Source: JBNJEM01 sp051745935
GTDB taxonomy: Bacteria > Planctomycetota > Planctomycetia > Pirellulales > Pirellulaceae
Length of the DNA stretch: 13,845 nucleotides
Direction: 5' to 3'
Assembly: GCA_051745935.1 (NCBI GenBank)
Contig: JBNJEM010000138.1
Span: 1-13,845, forward strand
Below, one piece after another: positions 1-7,241 of the stretch. Position numbers and translations under genes: made by a program. Each line of letters starts with the position of its first letter. Position 1 is the stretch's first letter. The notes beneath the pieces are model-generated. The model did no database searches, had not been told where the DNA came from, and worked only from the letters and a program-made list of their open reading frames with translations.

Positions 1-99
1 TTCACCCACGAGATGAACTCGTGGGGGTCTGGTCGGGTGTTGTACCGTCTGTAGCTCACGAGTCTGATTCACCCACGAGATGAACTCGTGGGGGTCTGG
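1..99. repeat. Two-copy 32-bp direct repeat with internal hairpin
   Basis: Identical 32-bp copies lie at 1-32 and 68-99, separated by 35 bp. Each contains an 8-bp perfect inverted repeat, CCCACGAG and CTCGTGGG, around a 5-nt loop (arms 5-12/18-25 and 72-79/85-92). The 35-bp interval holds a weak echo of the motif (CTCACGAGTCTGA). The first copy starts at the window edge, so more copies may lie upstream. The hairpins sit downstream of folC on the minus strand and could end its transcript, although no T tract follows. A dispersed palindromic repeat of REP type is the likeliest reading. The spacing is also CRISPR-like, but no third copy follows position 99. Confidence 0.8.
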
Positions 100-284
100 G
101 GGCGTGCTCCTCCATGGGCCGATTGTGGCATCCGGAGCACCACTGATGATCGTCACGTGGCAGGTGGGGCGATGTCCAGTGTTTGAAACGAGGCCGCGCG
201 CCAAATGCTGTAGACCTGCTCGTTCTTGTTTGCCCAGTTTCCGGGGTTTCATCAGCCCGGCCACCGCCGAGCGACCAAGTCTGA

Positions 285-1706
285 TCAGCTCGGCGCCCCG
301 TCCAGGTATTGGCGGATTTCCGCGGCCAGAAAAAACGATCCCGTGACACAGATCACGTGGGAGGGGGTTGTCAGCGATCGGACGCGTTGCCACGCGGCGC
401 CTGGATCCGGTGAGACCTCGACGTGCGGGGGCGGGCCCTTCAGCTCGCCCATGAGTTCCTTTGCCAGCGTTTCGAGTTCGGCGGGATCCCGGGCTCGAGG
501 GTTATTGAGATACCGTGTGAGCACGAGCGAGTCGGCATGGGGCAGAAGGTGCTTGAGCATGCCGGATGCGTCCTTGTCCAGGCTGGTGGCAAAGAGAAGC
601 AGACGCGGTCGGCCGGGGAAATGTTCCTCGATCGCGTCGTTCAGCGCCGCCACCGAGGCGGGATTGTGCGCCGCGTCAAGGATAATTGTTGGACGGCTGC
701 CCAGCAGTTCGAAGCGAGCCGGGCAACGGGCCTTCGCCAGGCCGTCGCGGATCGCCGGTTCATCGATTGTCCAGCCGAGCCGCTGCAGTTGTCCGAGGGT
801 GGCCAGAGCGACGGCTGCATTGGCGGCTTGGTGCCGCCCTCGCATCCCGATTTTCACGTGGTCGCGGCGCCGCGACATCCCGTCGATCCGTTCCCAATAG
901 CTGAGCAGATCGCCATCGAGCGGTTCATGGGTTTCCACGGTTCTCCGTCTCGCGTCCTCATACACAAAGTCGAATTCTCGGCCCGCCGCCAATAGGGGGC
1001 AGTCGTGCTCAGCGGCAATGGATTCGATCACCTCGAACGGCTCATTTTCGCGAACACCGGTTACCACGGGGGTGCGGGCTTTGATGATTCCCGCTTTTTC
1101 CGCCGCGATTTTCCCGAGCGTCTTGCCGAGTTGACGGGTGTGGTCCAGGCTAATGGTGGTCACTACCGAAACTGCGGGCTGACAAATGTTGGTGGAATCG
1201 AGCCGTCCTCCCAAACCGACTTCTAGCACCGCGCAGTCCACGTTCCTTCGATGGAAATGGAGGAGCGCCGCGGCCGTCGTAACCTCAAAGTAGGTGGGGC
1301 CCGTCAGTTCGGCATTTTCCGTTGTTTCGGCTTCCAGCTGGCGCGTCGCCCGCCATACCTCGGACAATACACTGACCAGCTCTTGCTCATTGCACTGCTG
1401 CCCATCCACTACAAAACGCTCCTCGACCCGTTCTAGATGAGGCGAGGTGTAGAGGCCGGTGCGAAACCCCGCCGCCGTGGTGGCGGCGGCGATCATGGTG
1501 GCCGTGGAGCCTTTGCCTTTCGTGCCCGCTACGTGAACCACCGGATAGTCCGCTTCGGGATGCCCCAGCAATGCCGCGAGGCGCAGCATCCGTTCCAGCT
1601 TGAAACCTCGAGACCGATAGGGCACCGTTCGCGTGCGCTCATAGTCGATCCGGTCGAACAGAAAGGCCAAGGCTGAGTCTCTGTCTCGTATCGGGGAGGG
1701 GTCCAT
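285..1706 (-). CDS. folC: Bifunctional folylpolyglutamate synthase / dihydrofolate synthase
   Basis: This cytoplasmic Mur-ligase-family enzyme adds glutamate to dihydropteroate and to reduced folates using ATP. The 473-residue protein shows the FolC P-loop GTKGKGST (61-68), the TSPHL folate-site motif (87-91), VGLGGRLDSTN (163-173), TTISLDHT (183-190), EKAGIIK (203-209) and, in the C-terminal domain, RGRHQAANAA (289-298) and LDAAHNP (343-349). Length is somewhat above the usual 420-450 residues. The frame stays open upstream to a TTG at 1739, but the ATG at 1704-1706 is preferred because AAGGA lies just before it (1710-1714). The gene stands alone, divergent from the ABC transporter genes. 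The FolC family is secure from the motifs. Whether it has both activities or only the polyglutamylation step cannot be read from the sequence. Confidence 0.93.
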   Translation of the reverse strand: MDPSPIRDRDSALAFLFDRIDYERTRTVPYRSRGFKLERMLRLAALLGHPEADYPVVHVAGTKGKGSTATMIAAATTAAGFRTGLYTSPHLERVEERFVVDGQQCNEQELVSVLSEVWRATRQLEAETTENAELTGPTYFEVTTAAALLHFHRRNVDCAVLEVGLGGRLDSTNICQPAVSVVTTISLDHTRQLGKTLGKIAAEKAGIIKARTPVVTGVRENEPFEVIESIAAEHDCPLLAAGREFDFVYEDARRRTVETHEPLDGDLLSYWERIDGMSRRRDHVKIGMRGRHQAANAAVALATLGQLQRLGWTIDEPAIRDGLAKARCPARFELLGSRPTIILDAAHNPASVAALNDAIEEHFPGRPRLLLFATSLDKDASGMLKHLLPHADSLVLTRYLNNPRARDPAELETLAKELMGELKGPPPHVEVSPDPGAAWQRVRSLTTPSHVICVTGSFFLAAEIRQYLDGAPS

Positions 1707-1847
1707 GGTTCCTTCGCATTCTGCTTCAGCGAGCTTCAAAAACGGATGGCCGCAAACCGCTCTTCCGGTGGGGGAGGCGGCCTACGGTCCGCTTGTATCG
1801 TACTGTTAGGGGTGGTCGGCCATCTAGTCCGTGGTCAAGCCGGGTGC

Positions 1848-1925
1848 CAAGAAGCCATAACCGAATCAGTCAGGTTTGCTTTCAACGCTTGAAAGAGGCC
1901 AAGCGGCTCGAGTGTTACTGAAATC
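1848..1925 (+). repeat. Family 2 palindromic repeat, diverged copy v
   Basis: The left part, from AAGAAGCCATAACCGAATCA at 1849, closely matches the minus-strand sequence of the copies at 7157-7241 and 9439-9523, including the following CAGGTTTGCTTTCAAC. The right part is diverged, with only scattered matches such as TGTTACTGAAAT. This copy is on the plus strand, so it points the same way as the ABC genes, whereas the other copies follow the minus-strand genes. Confidence 0.55.
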
Positions 1926-2153
1926 CAAGTGCCTGGGTCGAGCCACTGCCGGGAGGGGGCCGGCGAGCCCTCGAAGCAGTTTGTAAATGTCCTGAACTCT
2001 TGCCAGGTATGACTCGTAGACCACTACTAACGCCCCGTTTGCGGCTTTTACGAGCTGTTGAGGAGTGCACGGCTTCCGGTCCGAATTCGAAGGGTTGAAA
2101 TGTTCCAGTTTGAGGTCGGAGGGCGGCGCCGAGGGTTGGCGAGAGATCGACAA
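1866..2153 (-). CDS. Doubtful small ORF, 95 codons, unknown
   Basis: This is an open frame with a TTG start (2151-2153), no clear ribosome binding site and no recognised domain. Residues about 37-60 (LVVVYESYLARVQDIYKLLR and neighbours) could form an amphipathic helix; the rest is proline- and arginine-rich. The last codons run into the family 2 repeat copy at 1848-1925, so the C-terminus is repeat-derived. It does not overlap another gene, which is the main reason to list it. It may be a gene remnant or chance. Conservation of residues 30-65 in related genomes would decide. Confidence 0.15.
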   Translation of the reverse strand: MSISRQPSAPPSDLKLEHFNPSNSDRKPCTPQQLVKAANGALVVVYESYLARVQDIYKLLRGLAGPLPAVARPRHLDFSNTRAAWPLSSVESKPD

Positions 2154-2190
2154 GCCGAAGGTGGTTGCGGAATTCCTCTCCGATTATAGT

Positions 2191-2300
2191 GTATATTTCA
2201 GGCTCTCGGATGTGTCCGGGTGGAAAGCTGCCCGACGCCAGCCGTCCTCCCGTTGGTCGGACTCGCGGCGGGCAAAGTCATCCGCGACCGGTAGATATCA
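2191..2300 (+). repeat. Family 1 repeat, copy A, upstream of the ABC ATPase gene
   Basis: This 110-bp element is 97/110 identical, without gaps, to the copy at 3443-3552, and also matches the reverse complement of 11500-11610. It starts with a TATA-like box (GTATATTTCAGGC), continues through the invariant TGTCCGGGTGGAAAGCT and GCCGTCCTCC blocks, and ends 76 bp before the ATG at 2377. Outer parts can pair (CGGATGTGTCCG with CGGGCAAAGTCATCCG), and GTCC/GGAC can form an inner hairpin. A promoter with a structured transcribed leader is one reading; a dispersed mobile hairpin is the other. Confidence 0.75.
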
Positions 2301-2376
2301 TACGTTGGCTCGGCAGGTTCCATGCTGGGCTTGAGCTCGTTGTTTTTCCTGGAAATGTTGTACACGGAACCCCCCC

Positions 2377-3342
2377 ATGAGTAGTGATGCCACCGTTGAG
2401 CAGGCTTCCCAGCCTTCCAAATCCGTCTCCAACCAGGTTGTGATCGAGACGCGGAATTTGACGAAAGTGTACCGCGATTTCTGGGGTCGGCAGAAAGTGC
2501 GGGCGCTCAAAGCGCTGGACTTGGAAGTGCGTCGAGGCGAGATTTTTGGGTTATTGGGTCCCAATGGTTCTGGGAAGACCACGACGATTAAGCTATTGCT
2601 GGGGTTGCTGTTCCCGACCAGTGGCCGGGCTCTCATTTTTGACAAGGACGCGTCGGACGTCGGCAAAAACAAGCGGATTGGTTATCTGCCGGAGGAGTCG
2701 TATCTGTACAAGTTTCTCAATGCGGACGAGACGCTTGATTTCTACGGTCGGCTGTTCAATATGCCGGCGCTGGAGCGGAAGGAGCGAATTGACCAGTTGA
2801 TCCGGACGGTCAACTTGCAAGGGGCGCGCCGACGGCAGCTGAAGGAGTATTCGAAAGGAATGACGCGGCGCATTGGTTTGGCGCAGGCCCTGATTAACGA
2901 TCCCGAGTTGATTTTACTGGACGAACCGACGACGGGTCTCGATCCCATTGGCACGCGGGAGATGAAGGATCTCATTCTGCGATTGAAGGAGGACGGCAAG
3001 ACGGTGCTGTTGTGTAGTCACCTGTTGCCGGACATTCAGGACGTTTGTGACCGTATCGCGATCCTCCACCAGGGGGAGTTGAAGGAGTTGGGGCGGCTGG
3101 ACGCATTGTTGACGGTGGGGGACGAGACGCAGGTGCGGGCGAAGGGATTGAGCGCGGAGGCGGAAGACGAGATTCGGCAGGTCATTGAGCGGCATGGTGG
3201 GGAGTTGCTGGAAATGCAGAAGCCCACGGCGACGCTGGAAGAGTTGTTTCTGTCGATTGTTCGGGAAAGCGAGGTTCGTCCGGGGCGCCGAGCTCGCGAG
3301 CGTCAGGAGCCATCCGAGCGTCAGGGTCCGTCCGAGTTGTAG
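2377..3342 (+). CDS. ABC transporter ATP-binding protein (ABC-2 exporter type)
   Basis: This 321-residue cytoplasmic ATPase powers the permease encoded next. Visible motifs are Walker A GPNGSGKTT (61-69), a Q-loop region reading YLPEES (102-107), where acidic residues replace the usual glutamine as is common in NatA/CcmA-like subunits, the signature YSKGM (157-161) in place of LSGGQ, Walker B LILLDEP (177-183), the D-loop GLDP (186-189) and the switch histidine H214. The first 20 residues are a polar extension. The tail, from about 300, is arginine/glutamate-rich and contains a short internal repeat (ERQEPSERQGPSEL). No good ribosome binding site precedes the ATG; the upstream bases are a run of C. 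A family 1 repeat lies 76 bp upstream. The family is certain but the substrate is unknown. Confidence 0.9.
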   Translation: MSSDATVEQASQPSKSVSNQVVIETRNLTKVYRDFWGRQKVRALKALDLEVRRGEIFGLLGPNGSGKTTTIKLLLGLLFPTSGRALIFDKDASDVGKNKRIGYLPEESYLYKFLNADETLDFYGRLFNMPALERKERIDQLIRTVNLQGARRRQLKEYSKGMTRRIGLAQALINDPELILLDEPTTGLDPIGTREMKDLILRLKEDGKTVLLCSHLLPDIQDVCDRIAILHQGELKELGRLDALLTVGDETQVRAKGLSAEAEDEIRQVIERHGGELLEMQKPTATLEELFLSIVRESEVRPGRRARERQEPSERQGPSEL

Positions 3343-3442
3343 GGGGCGTTTGTCTGGCGAGCGGGCCTGGTTTTTTGGGTGGTTCCTAGCTGGTCGCCGA
3401 CTCGCCTCGGCCCCCCGTTGTGTTGCGGCGCGGTATTGCCGG

Positions 3443-3552
3443 GTATACGTCAGGCGGTGGGATTTGTCCGGGTGGAAAGCTTCTTGACGCCAGCCGTCCT
3501 CCCGTTGGTCGGACTCGCGGCGGACAGAGTCATCCGCGACCGGTATAAATCA
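3443..3552 (+). repeat. Family 1 repeat, copy B, upstream of the permease gene
   Basis: This is a 110-bp copy in the 247-bp gap between the ATPase and permease genes, ending 37 bp before the permease ATG. It aligns to copy A without gaps (13 mismatches) and begins GTATACGTCAGGCGG, identical over most of that stretch to copy C. The 50-bp core from GACGCCAGCCGTCC through GGACTCGCGG is nearly invariant. Its place inside an apparent operon suggests either a separate promoter/leader for the permease or an insertion that splits the operon. Confidence 0.8.
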
Positions 3553-3589
3553 TCCACGCGGTCCATTAGAAGGTCATCTCCACGACGCC

Positions 3590-5452
3590 ATGGAAATCAA
3601 ACCAGAAGAATTTCTTTCGTTTGCTGAATGGTTTGGCCCCGCCTTGCGGGCGTGTGTCATTGCCATTCCCGTCCTCTCCGTACTGGCTCTGTTTGTCTGG
3701 TACTTGATCTCCGCTGCGCGCCGGGGCCCGGTGGAGGGCTTTTACGCGGTGGCCGGCGTGGTGGCCAATGCCATCGGGCGGGATTTTCCGGCCACCTCGC
3801 TGCAGCGCATCGGGGCTATCGCGCGGCTGACCGTGAAGGAAGCGATCCGGCGGAAGGTGCTGGTGGCCTTCGTTATTTTTGCCATCATTTTTCTGTTCGC
3901 CGGCTGGTTTCTGGACGTCAAAAGTGATGACCCAGCGCACCTGTATCTCAGTTTCGTGTTGACCACGACTAGTTATCTGGTGATTGTATTGTCGTTGTTG
4001 CTGGCCACCATGAGCCTTCCCAACGACATCAAGAGCAAGACAATGTATACGATTGTCACCAAACCGGTGCGTGCCACGGAGGTGGTGTTGGGGCGAGTGT
4101 TCGGTTTCGTGGCGGTCATTTCCGTCCTGCTGGTCGCCATGTGCCTGGTCAGCTACATGTTTGTCCAGCGTGGCTTGGACCACGAGCATGCCGTGGCCCG
4201 TGACAGCACGGCTCGGATTCCGTCGGCGAGCGAAGGGGAGCCATCCCCGGGCTGGGAAGGCGAGACGACGCGGCAGTCCCACCATCGTCATGAGTGGCGG
4301 GTGAACAACGAGGGGCAAGGCACGACGAACGAGGTGATGAGCCACACGCACCGAGTGACGCGAGTGGCCGCCGAAGAGGGCGAGGCGCGGTACGTGTTGG
4401 GCGACCCCACGGGGGCTCTCCAAGCACGCGTCCCCATCTATGGTAAGCTGCGGTTCCGGGACCGCGGCGGGAACCCCGCCGAGGAAGGCATCAGCGTGGG
4501 GAAAGAGTGGGAGTATCGCAGCTATATCGAAGGACGGACGTTGGCGACGGCCATCTGGACCTTTGAAGGGATCACCGAAGAGAATCTGGTGGTGACCGAG
4601 GCCTATCCCGAGGGCTATCTTCCCATTGCCATGACGCTCAGCGTTTTTCGCTCGCACAAAGGAGATATCGAAGAAGGGGTGCGGGGCGTGGTGATGATTA
4701 ACAGCACCAACCCGCGCAATGCCATACAGAGCGAGCCGATTGGATTCGAGTCGAAGGAATTCGACACGAAACATGTCCGGATTCCCCGCCAGTTGCGGGC
4801 ATTGAATATGGATGGCGGCAGCGGTCAAGAAGTGGATCTGTTCGATGATCTTGTCGAGGACGGCAAGCTGGAGATCTGGATTCGCTGTGACGATCCGGCC
4901 CAGTATTTCGGCATGGCCCAGGCCGATTTGTACGTCGAGGCGCCTGACGCGTCCTTTGGCTGGAACTTCGTCAAGGCCTATATCACGATGTGGCTGCAAA
5001 TGGTGATCGTGGTCTGCCTGGGCGTGATGTTCAGTACGTTTCTCAGCAGTCCCGCCGCCATTTTGGCAACGGTGGCCTCCCTGGCGCTGGGCTTTTTCGG
5101 CCAGTTCGTCCGGGAACTCTGGACGGGCGAGGCGGTGGGGGGCGGTCCGGTGGAATCGTTGATCCGCCTTGTGAGCCAGGAAAACATGGTCCAGGCGCTG
5201 GAATTGGACCCCACGGGGATCGCCGTGTCAATCGTCCAATTCGTGGACAGGGTATTGCTTACGATCATGAACGCGCTGGCTGGCGTGCTGCCAGATTTTT
5301 CCGGGCTGGGGCGCGCGGCCCAGTACGTGGCCTATAACTACGATTTCCACAATCAATTGCTGGCTCGTCAGTGTCTGACGACGCTCGTTTACGTGACGGC
5401 CATTACCATTGTTGGTTACTTCCTCTTGAAGACGCGGGAAATTGCCGCATGA
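3590..5452 (+). CDS. ABC-2-type permease with large extracytoplasmic domain
   Basis: This 620-residue integral membrane protein is the likely membrane partner of the upstream ATPase. Hydrophobic segments are visible at about 21-42, 90-109, 118-142, 167-191, 461-482, 487-506 and 594-613, with a possible further one at 543-566. The segment NDIKSKTMYTIVTKPV (145-160) between helices 3 and 4 is typical of ABC-2 permeases. Residues about 192-460 form a large hydrophilic domain, presumably outside the cytoplasm, with a histidine-rich stretch (228-254) near its start; ordinary ABC-2 permeases lack such an insert. The next gene overlaps its stop codon (ATGA), so the two are translationally coupled. 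The start is the ATG at 3590; a GAAGG lies somewhat far upstream. The transporter class is secure from topology and context, and the substrate is unknown. Confidence 0.8.
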   Translation: MEIKPEEFLSFAEWFGPALRACVIAIPVLSVLALFVWYLISAARRGPVEGFYAVAGVVANAIGRDFPATSLQRIGAIARLTVKEAIRRKVLVAFVIFAIIFLFAGWFLDVKSDDPAHLYLSFVLTTTSYLVIVLSLLLATMSLPNDIKSKTMYTIVTKPVRATEVVLGRVFGFVAVISVLLVAMCLVSYMFVQRGLDHEHAVARDSTARIPSASEGEPSPGWEGETTRQSHHRHEWRVNNEGQGTTNEVMSHTHRVTRVAAEEGEARYVLGDPTGALQARVPIYGKLRFRDRGGNPAEEGISVGKEWEYRSYIEGRTLATAIWTFEGITEENLVVTEAYPEGYLPIAMTLSVFRSHKGDIEEGVRGVVMINSTNPRNAIQSEPIGFESKEFDTKHVRIPRQLRALNMDGGSGQEVDLFDDLVEDGKLEIWIRCDDPAQYFGMAQADLYVEAPDASFGWNFVKAYITMWLQMVIVVCLGVMFSTFLSSPAAILATVASLALGFFGQFVRELWTGEAVGGGPVESLIRLVSQENMVQALELDPTGIAVSIVQFVDRVLLTIMNALAGVLPDFSGLGRAAQYVAYNYDFHNQLLARQCLTTLVYVTAITIVGYFLLKTREIAA

Positions 5453-7068
5453 CACAAAACGCTTCCTTCGTCCGAAAAATTGCATACGGCTGCGCCATCG
5501 TCTTGCTCCTGTTCCCCATCTTCATGTTGGGGCAACCCGCCACGCGTTCATCCGGCGAAGGCGACACGCAAGGAACTCGAGGCTCGAGCGGTGGCGTGTT
5601 GGCACGCATGCGCGCGAAGCATGGGCTATCGCAGGCTGAACTGGGCAGCATTGATCCCGCCAGTGAAACGATGAAAATGGCCACGCTCGGCCTGCGCGGC
5701 GTGGCCACGAACCTGCTCTGGACCAAGGCCAACCAGTATAAGCTGACGGAGTCCTGGGACAAATTGTCCGCCACGTTGAATCAAATCGCCAAACTTCAAC
5801 CGAACTATATCAGCGTGTGGGAGTTCCAAGCCTGGAACCTGTCGTACAATGTGTCAGCGGAATTCGACAACTACGAACATCGATACCACTGGGTCAAGAA
5901 GGGGATCGATTTCCTGGTTGAGGGCACCGGATACAATCAGCGCAGCCCGCGCCTCTATTGGGATCTCGGTTGGTTCATCGGTCACAAGGTCGGCATCGCT
6001 GACGAAAAAGAGCAATTCCGGCGGTTATTCCGAAAGGACACGGATTTCCACGCCACCATGATGGACTATATCAACATGAATAACTCCCGGGGCCCGGATG
6101 GTTACCCCGATAACTGGCTTGTGGCCTATTTGTGGTATTTGCAGTCGGAAGCTGTCGTCGAGAAGGGGGTGCCGGTGACCTGGATGCGGGTCGACGTCAA
6201 TAAGAAAAGCTATACGGATAAACGGCGAAGCTCCGTGATTTTCTACTCGGACCCGGGCATGGCGCTGATCAGTCACGCCAAAGCCGCGACAAAGGATTTC
6301 ATACCGGGCGAGAAAACACGAAATGCCTGGCGCCGCGCGGGCGAGGAGTGGGAACAATACGGGGCCATGGATATCACGACCACGTGGGGACATACCATTC
6401 GCCTGAACGCATTGGAGCAGTATCACCAAAAGGCCACGGCCATGCGCGCCAAGCTGGAGGAACTGGCCCCGGGCGTGCGCGAAAAAGTCAAGCAGCAGCG
6501 ACGCGAGTCCCTGACGCCAGCGGAACTCGCCGCGTATGAGTCGGACAAGTCGATGGTGGATATGAACCAGGATGAAATGGATGCGAGAATGCGAGCCATC
6601 AAGAAGATGCGAGTGACCGATCTGGATGTGGCTGAGCAAGCTCCAGAAAGCGTCCGGCCGGAAGCCCGGTACTATGCGAACCAAGCCCAGGAAGCTCGCC
6701 TCTATGTCCAGCGAACCAACTCCTATAGGTCGCAAGTCAATTACCCGTACTGGAAGACTCGCTGCGAGGTGGAACAATCAAAAGTCACCGCCGACGCCCG
6801 CCGGTTGATGAGGTCGGCGGACGAAGCAGCGGAAAAGGGAGATCCAGAAGGGGCTCGCCGACAGTACGAAGAAGCCTGGGATGAGTGGGCGAAGGTGTTT
6901 GACGAGTATCCCGAATTGCTTTCCGATGTCATGGCCGAGGAACTGGCCGAGGTGATCATGCGATACAAGGTGGTGCTCGATGAGCTGGACGAAGACTTCC
7001 CAAGCGACTTCAAACTCCAGGCACTCATCGATGAACATGCCCCCCCTGAAAACGCCGCCCCACGTTGA
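5449..7068 (+). CDS. Membrane-anchored helical (TPR-like) protein of the ABC operon
   Basis: This 539-residue protein of unknown function starts at the ATG at 5449-5451, which overlaps the permease stop by 4 bp. An in-frame start further upstream would lie inside the permease gene and is not favoured. Residues 11-28 form one hydrophobic segment, an uncleaved anchor or signal sequence, followed by a polar linker. Residues about 75-185 are aromatic-rich helices (NLLWTKANQY, WEFQAWNLSYN, YWDLGWFIG) that resemble tetratricopeptide-like packing. The C-terminal part has long charged helices, and about 455-500 looks like another helical hairpin pair. No catalytic motif was seen. Translational coupling to the permease suggests a periplasmic accessory or scaffold for the exporter; that role is inference. 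TPR-like is a judgement by eye, not a domain match. Confidence 0.75.
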   Translation: MTQNASFVRKIAYGCAIVLLLFPIFMLGQPATRSSGEGDTQGTRGSSGGVLARMRAKHGLSQAELGSIDPASETMKMATLGLRGVATNLLWTKANQYKLTESWDKLSATLNQIAKLQPNYISVWEFQAWNLSYNVSAEFDNYEHRYHWVKKGIDFLVEGTGYNQRSPRLYWDLGWFIGHKVGIADEKEQFRRLFRKDTDFHATMMDYINMNNSRGPDGYPDNWLVAYLWYLQSEAVVEKGVPVTWMRVDVNKKSYTDKRRSSVIFYSDPGMALISHAKAATKDFIPGEKTRNAWRRAGEEWEQYGAMDITTTWGHTIRLNALEQYHQKATAMRAKLEELAPGVREKVKQQRRESLTPAELAAYESDKSMVDMNQDEMDARMRAIKKMRVTDLDVAEQAPESVRPEARYYANQAQEARLYVQRTNSYRSQVNYPYWKTRCEVEQSKVTADARRLMRSADEAAEKGDPEGARRQYEEAWDEWAKVFDEYPELLSDVMAEELAEVIMRYKVVLDELDEDFPSDFKLQALIDEHAPPENAAPR

Positions 7069-7132
7069 AGCCCGCGAGATTAGTGCTTCGTGCGGCGTGT
7101 TTCGTGCTTCGGGCTTCATTCCCGTGAACGGG
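7067..7132 (+). terminator. Possible hairpins between convergent genes
   Basis: Inverted arms GAAGCCCG (7067-7074, overlapping the stop codon) and CGGGCTTC (7110-7117) enclose a 35-nt loop that itself contains a direct repeat of GTGCTTCG. A small palindrome, CCCGTGAACGGG (7121-7132), follows. No T tract is present, so an intrinsic terminator is unproven, but the position right after the last plus-strand gene and before the convergent dapL end fits one. Confidence 0.4.
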
Positions 7133-7156
7133 TGTCGCGAACATCACGCTCCGTCA

Positions 7157-7241
7157 TTTACAGCCCGTGACAAAACTTGGTTTCCGCTCCCAAAAATCCC
7201 TGGGTGAAAGCAAACCCGAGTGGTTGTGTCATGGCTTCTTA
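7157..7241 (-). repeat. Family 2 palindromic repeat, copy i, at the 3' end of dapL
   Basis: This 85-bp element aligns without gaps to 9439-9523 (69/85 identical). Its edge includes the dapL stop codon (7239-7241). Terminal arms GCCCGTGACAAAAC and the complement of GTTGTGTCATGGC pair, and inner arms (TTGGTTT with AAACCCGAG) extend the hairpin. Where copy ii has an A-T pair this copy has G-C, so pairing is kept although both arms changed. Confidence 0.8.

Larger units (their letters stand above)
1707..2376. other. Divergent intergenic region between folC and the ABC ATPase gene
   Basis: This 670-bp stretch separates two divergent genes. It holds a weak copy of the palindromic family 2 repeat (1848-1925), a doubtful minus-strand small ORF (1866-2153) and the first family 1 repeat (2191-2300) just ahead of the ABC gene. 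The 1707-1847 part, where the folC promoter should lie, shows no convincing paired -35/-10 boxes by eye. No RNA gene was recognised. Confidence 0.6.

Noticed and set aside
56..349. 97-codon minus-strand frame overlapping the folC end
   Set aside because: It covers the direct repeats and overlaps the folC 3' end in another frame, with no protein features.
2191..2300. Short peptide SGWKAARRQPSSRWSDSRR translated from the family 1 repeat
   Set aside because: A similar peptide can be read in copies A and C, but copy B has a stop in the same frame after GWKAS and no copy has a start with a ribosome binding site. The similarity follows from DNA conservation.
3566..4999. 477-codon minus-strand frame opposite the permease gene
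   Set aside because: It is antisense to a clear membrane protein and its translation is His/Arg/Gly-rich without motifs, so it is a shadow frame.
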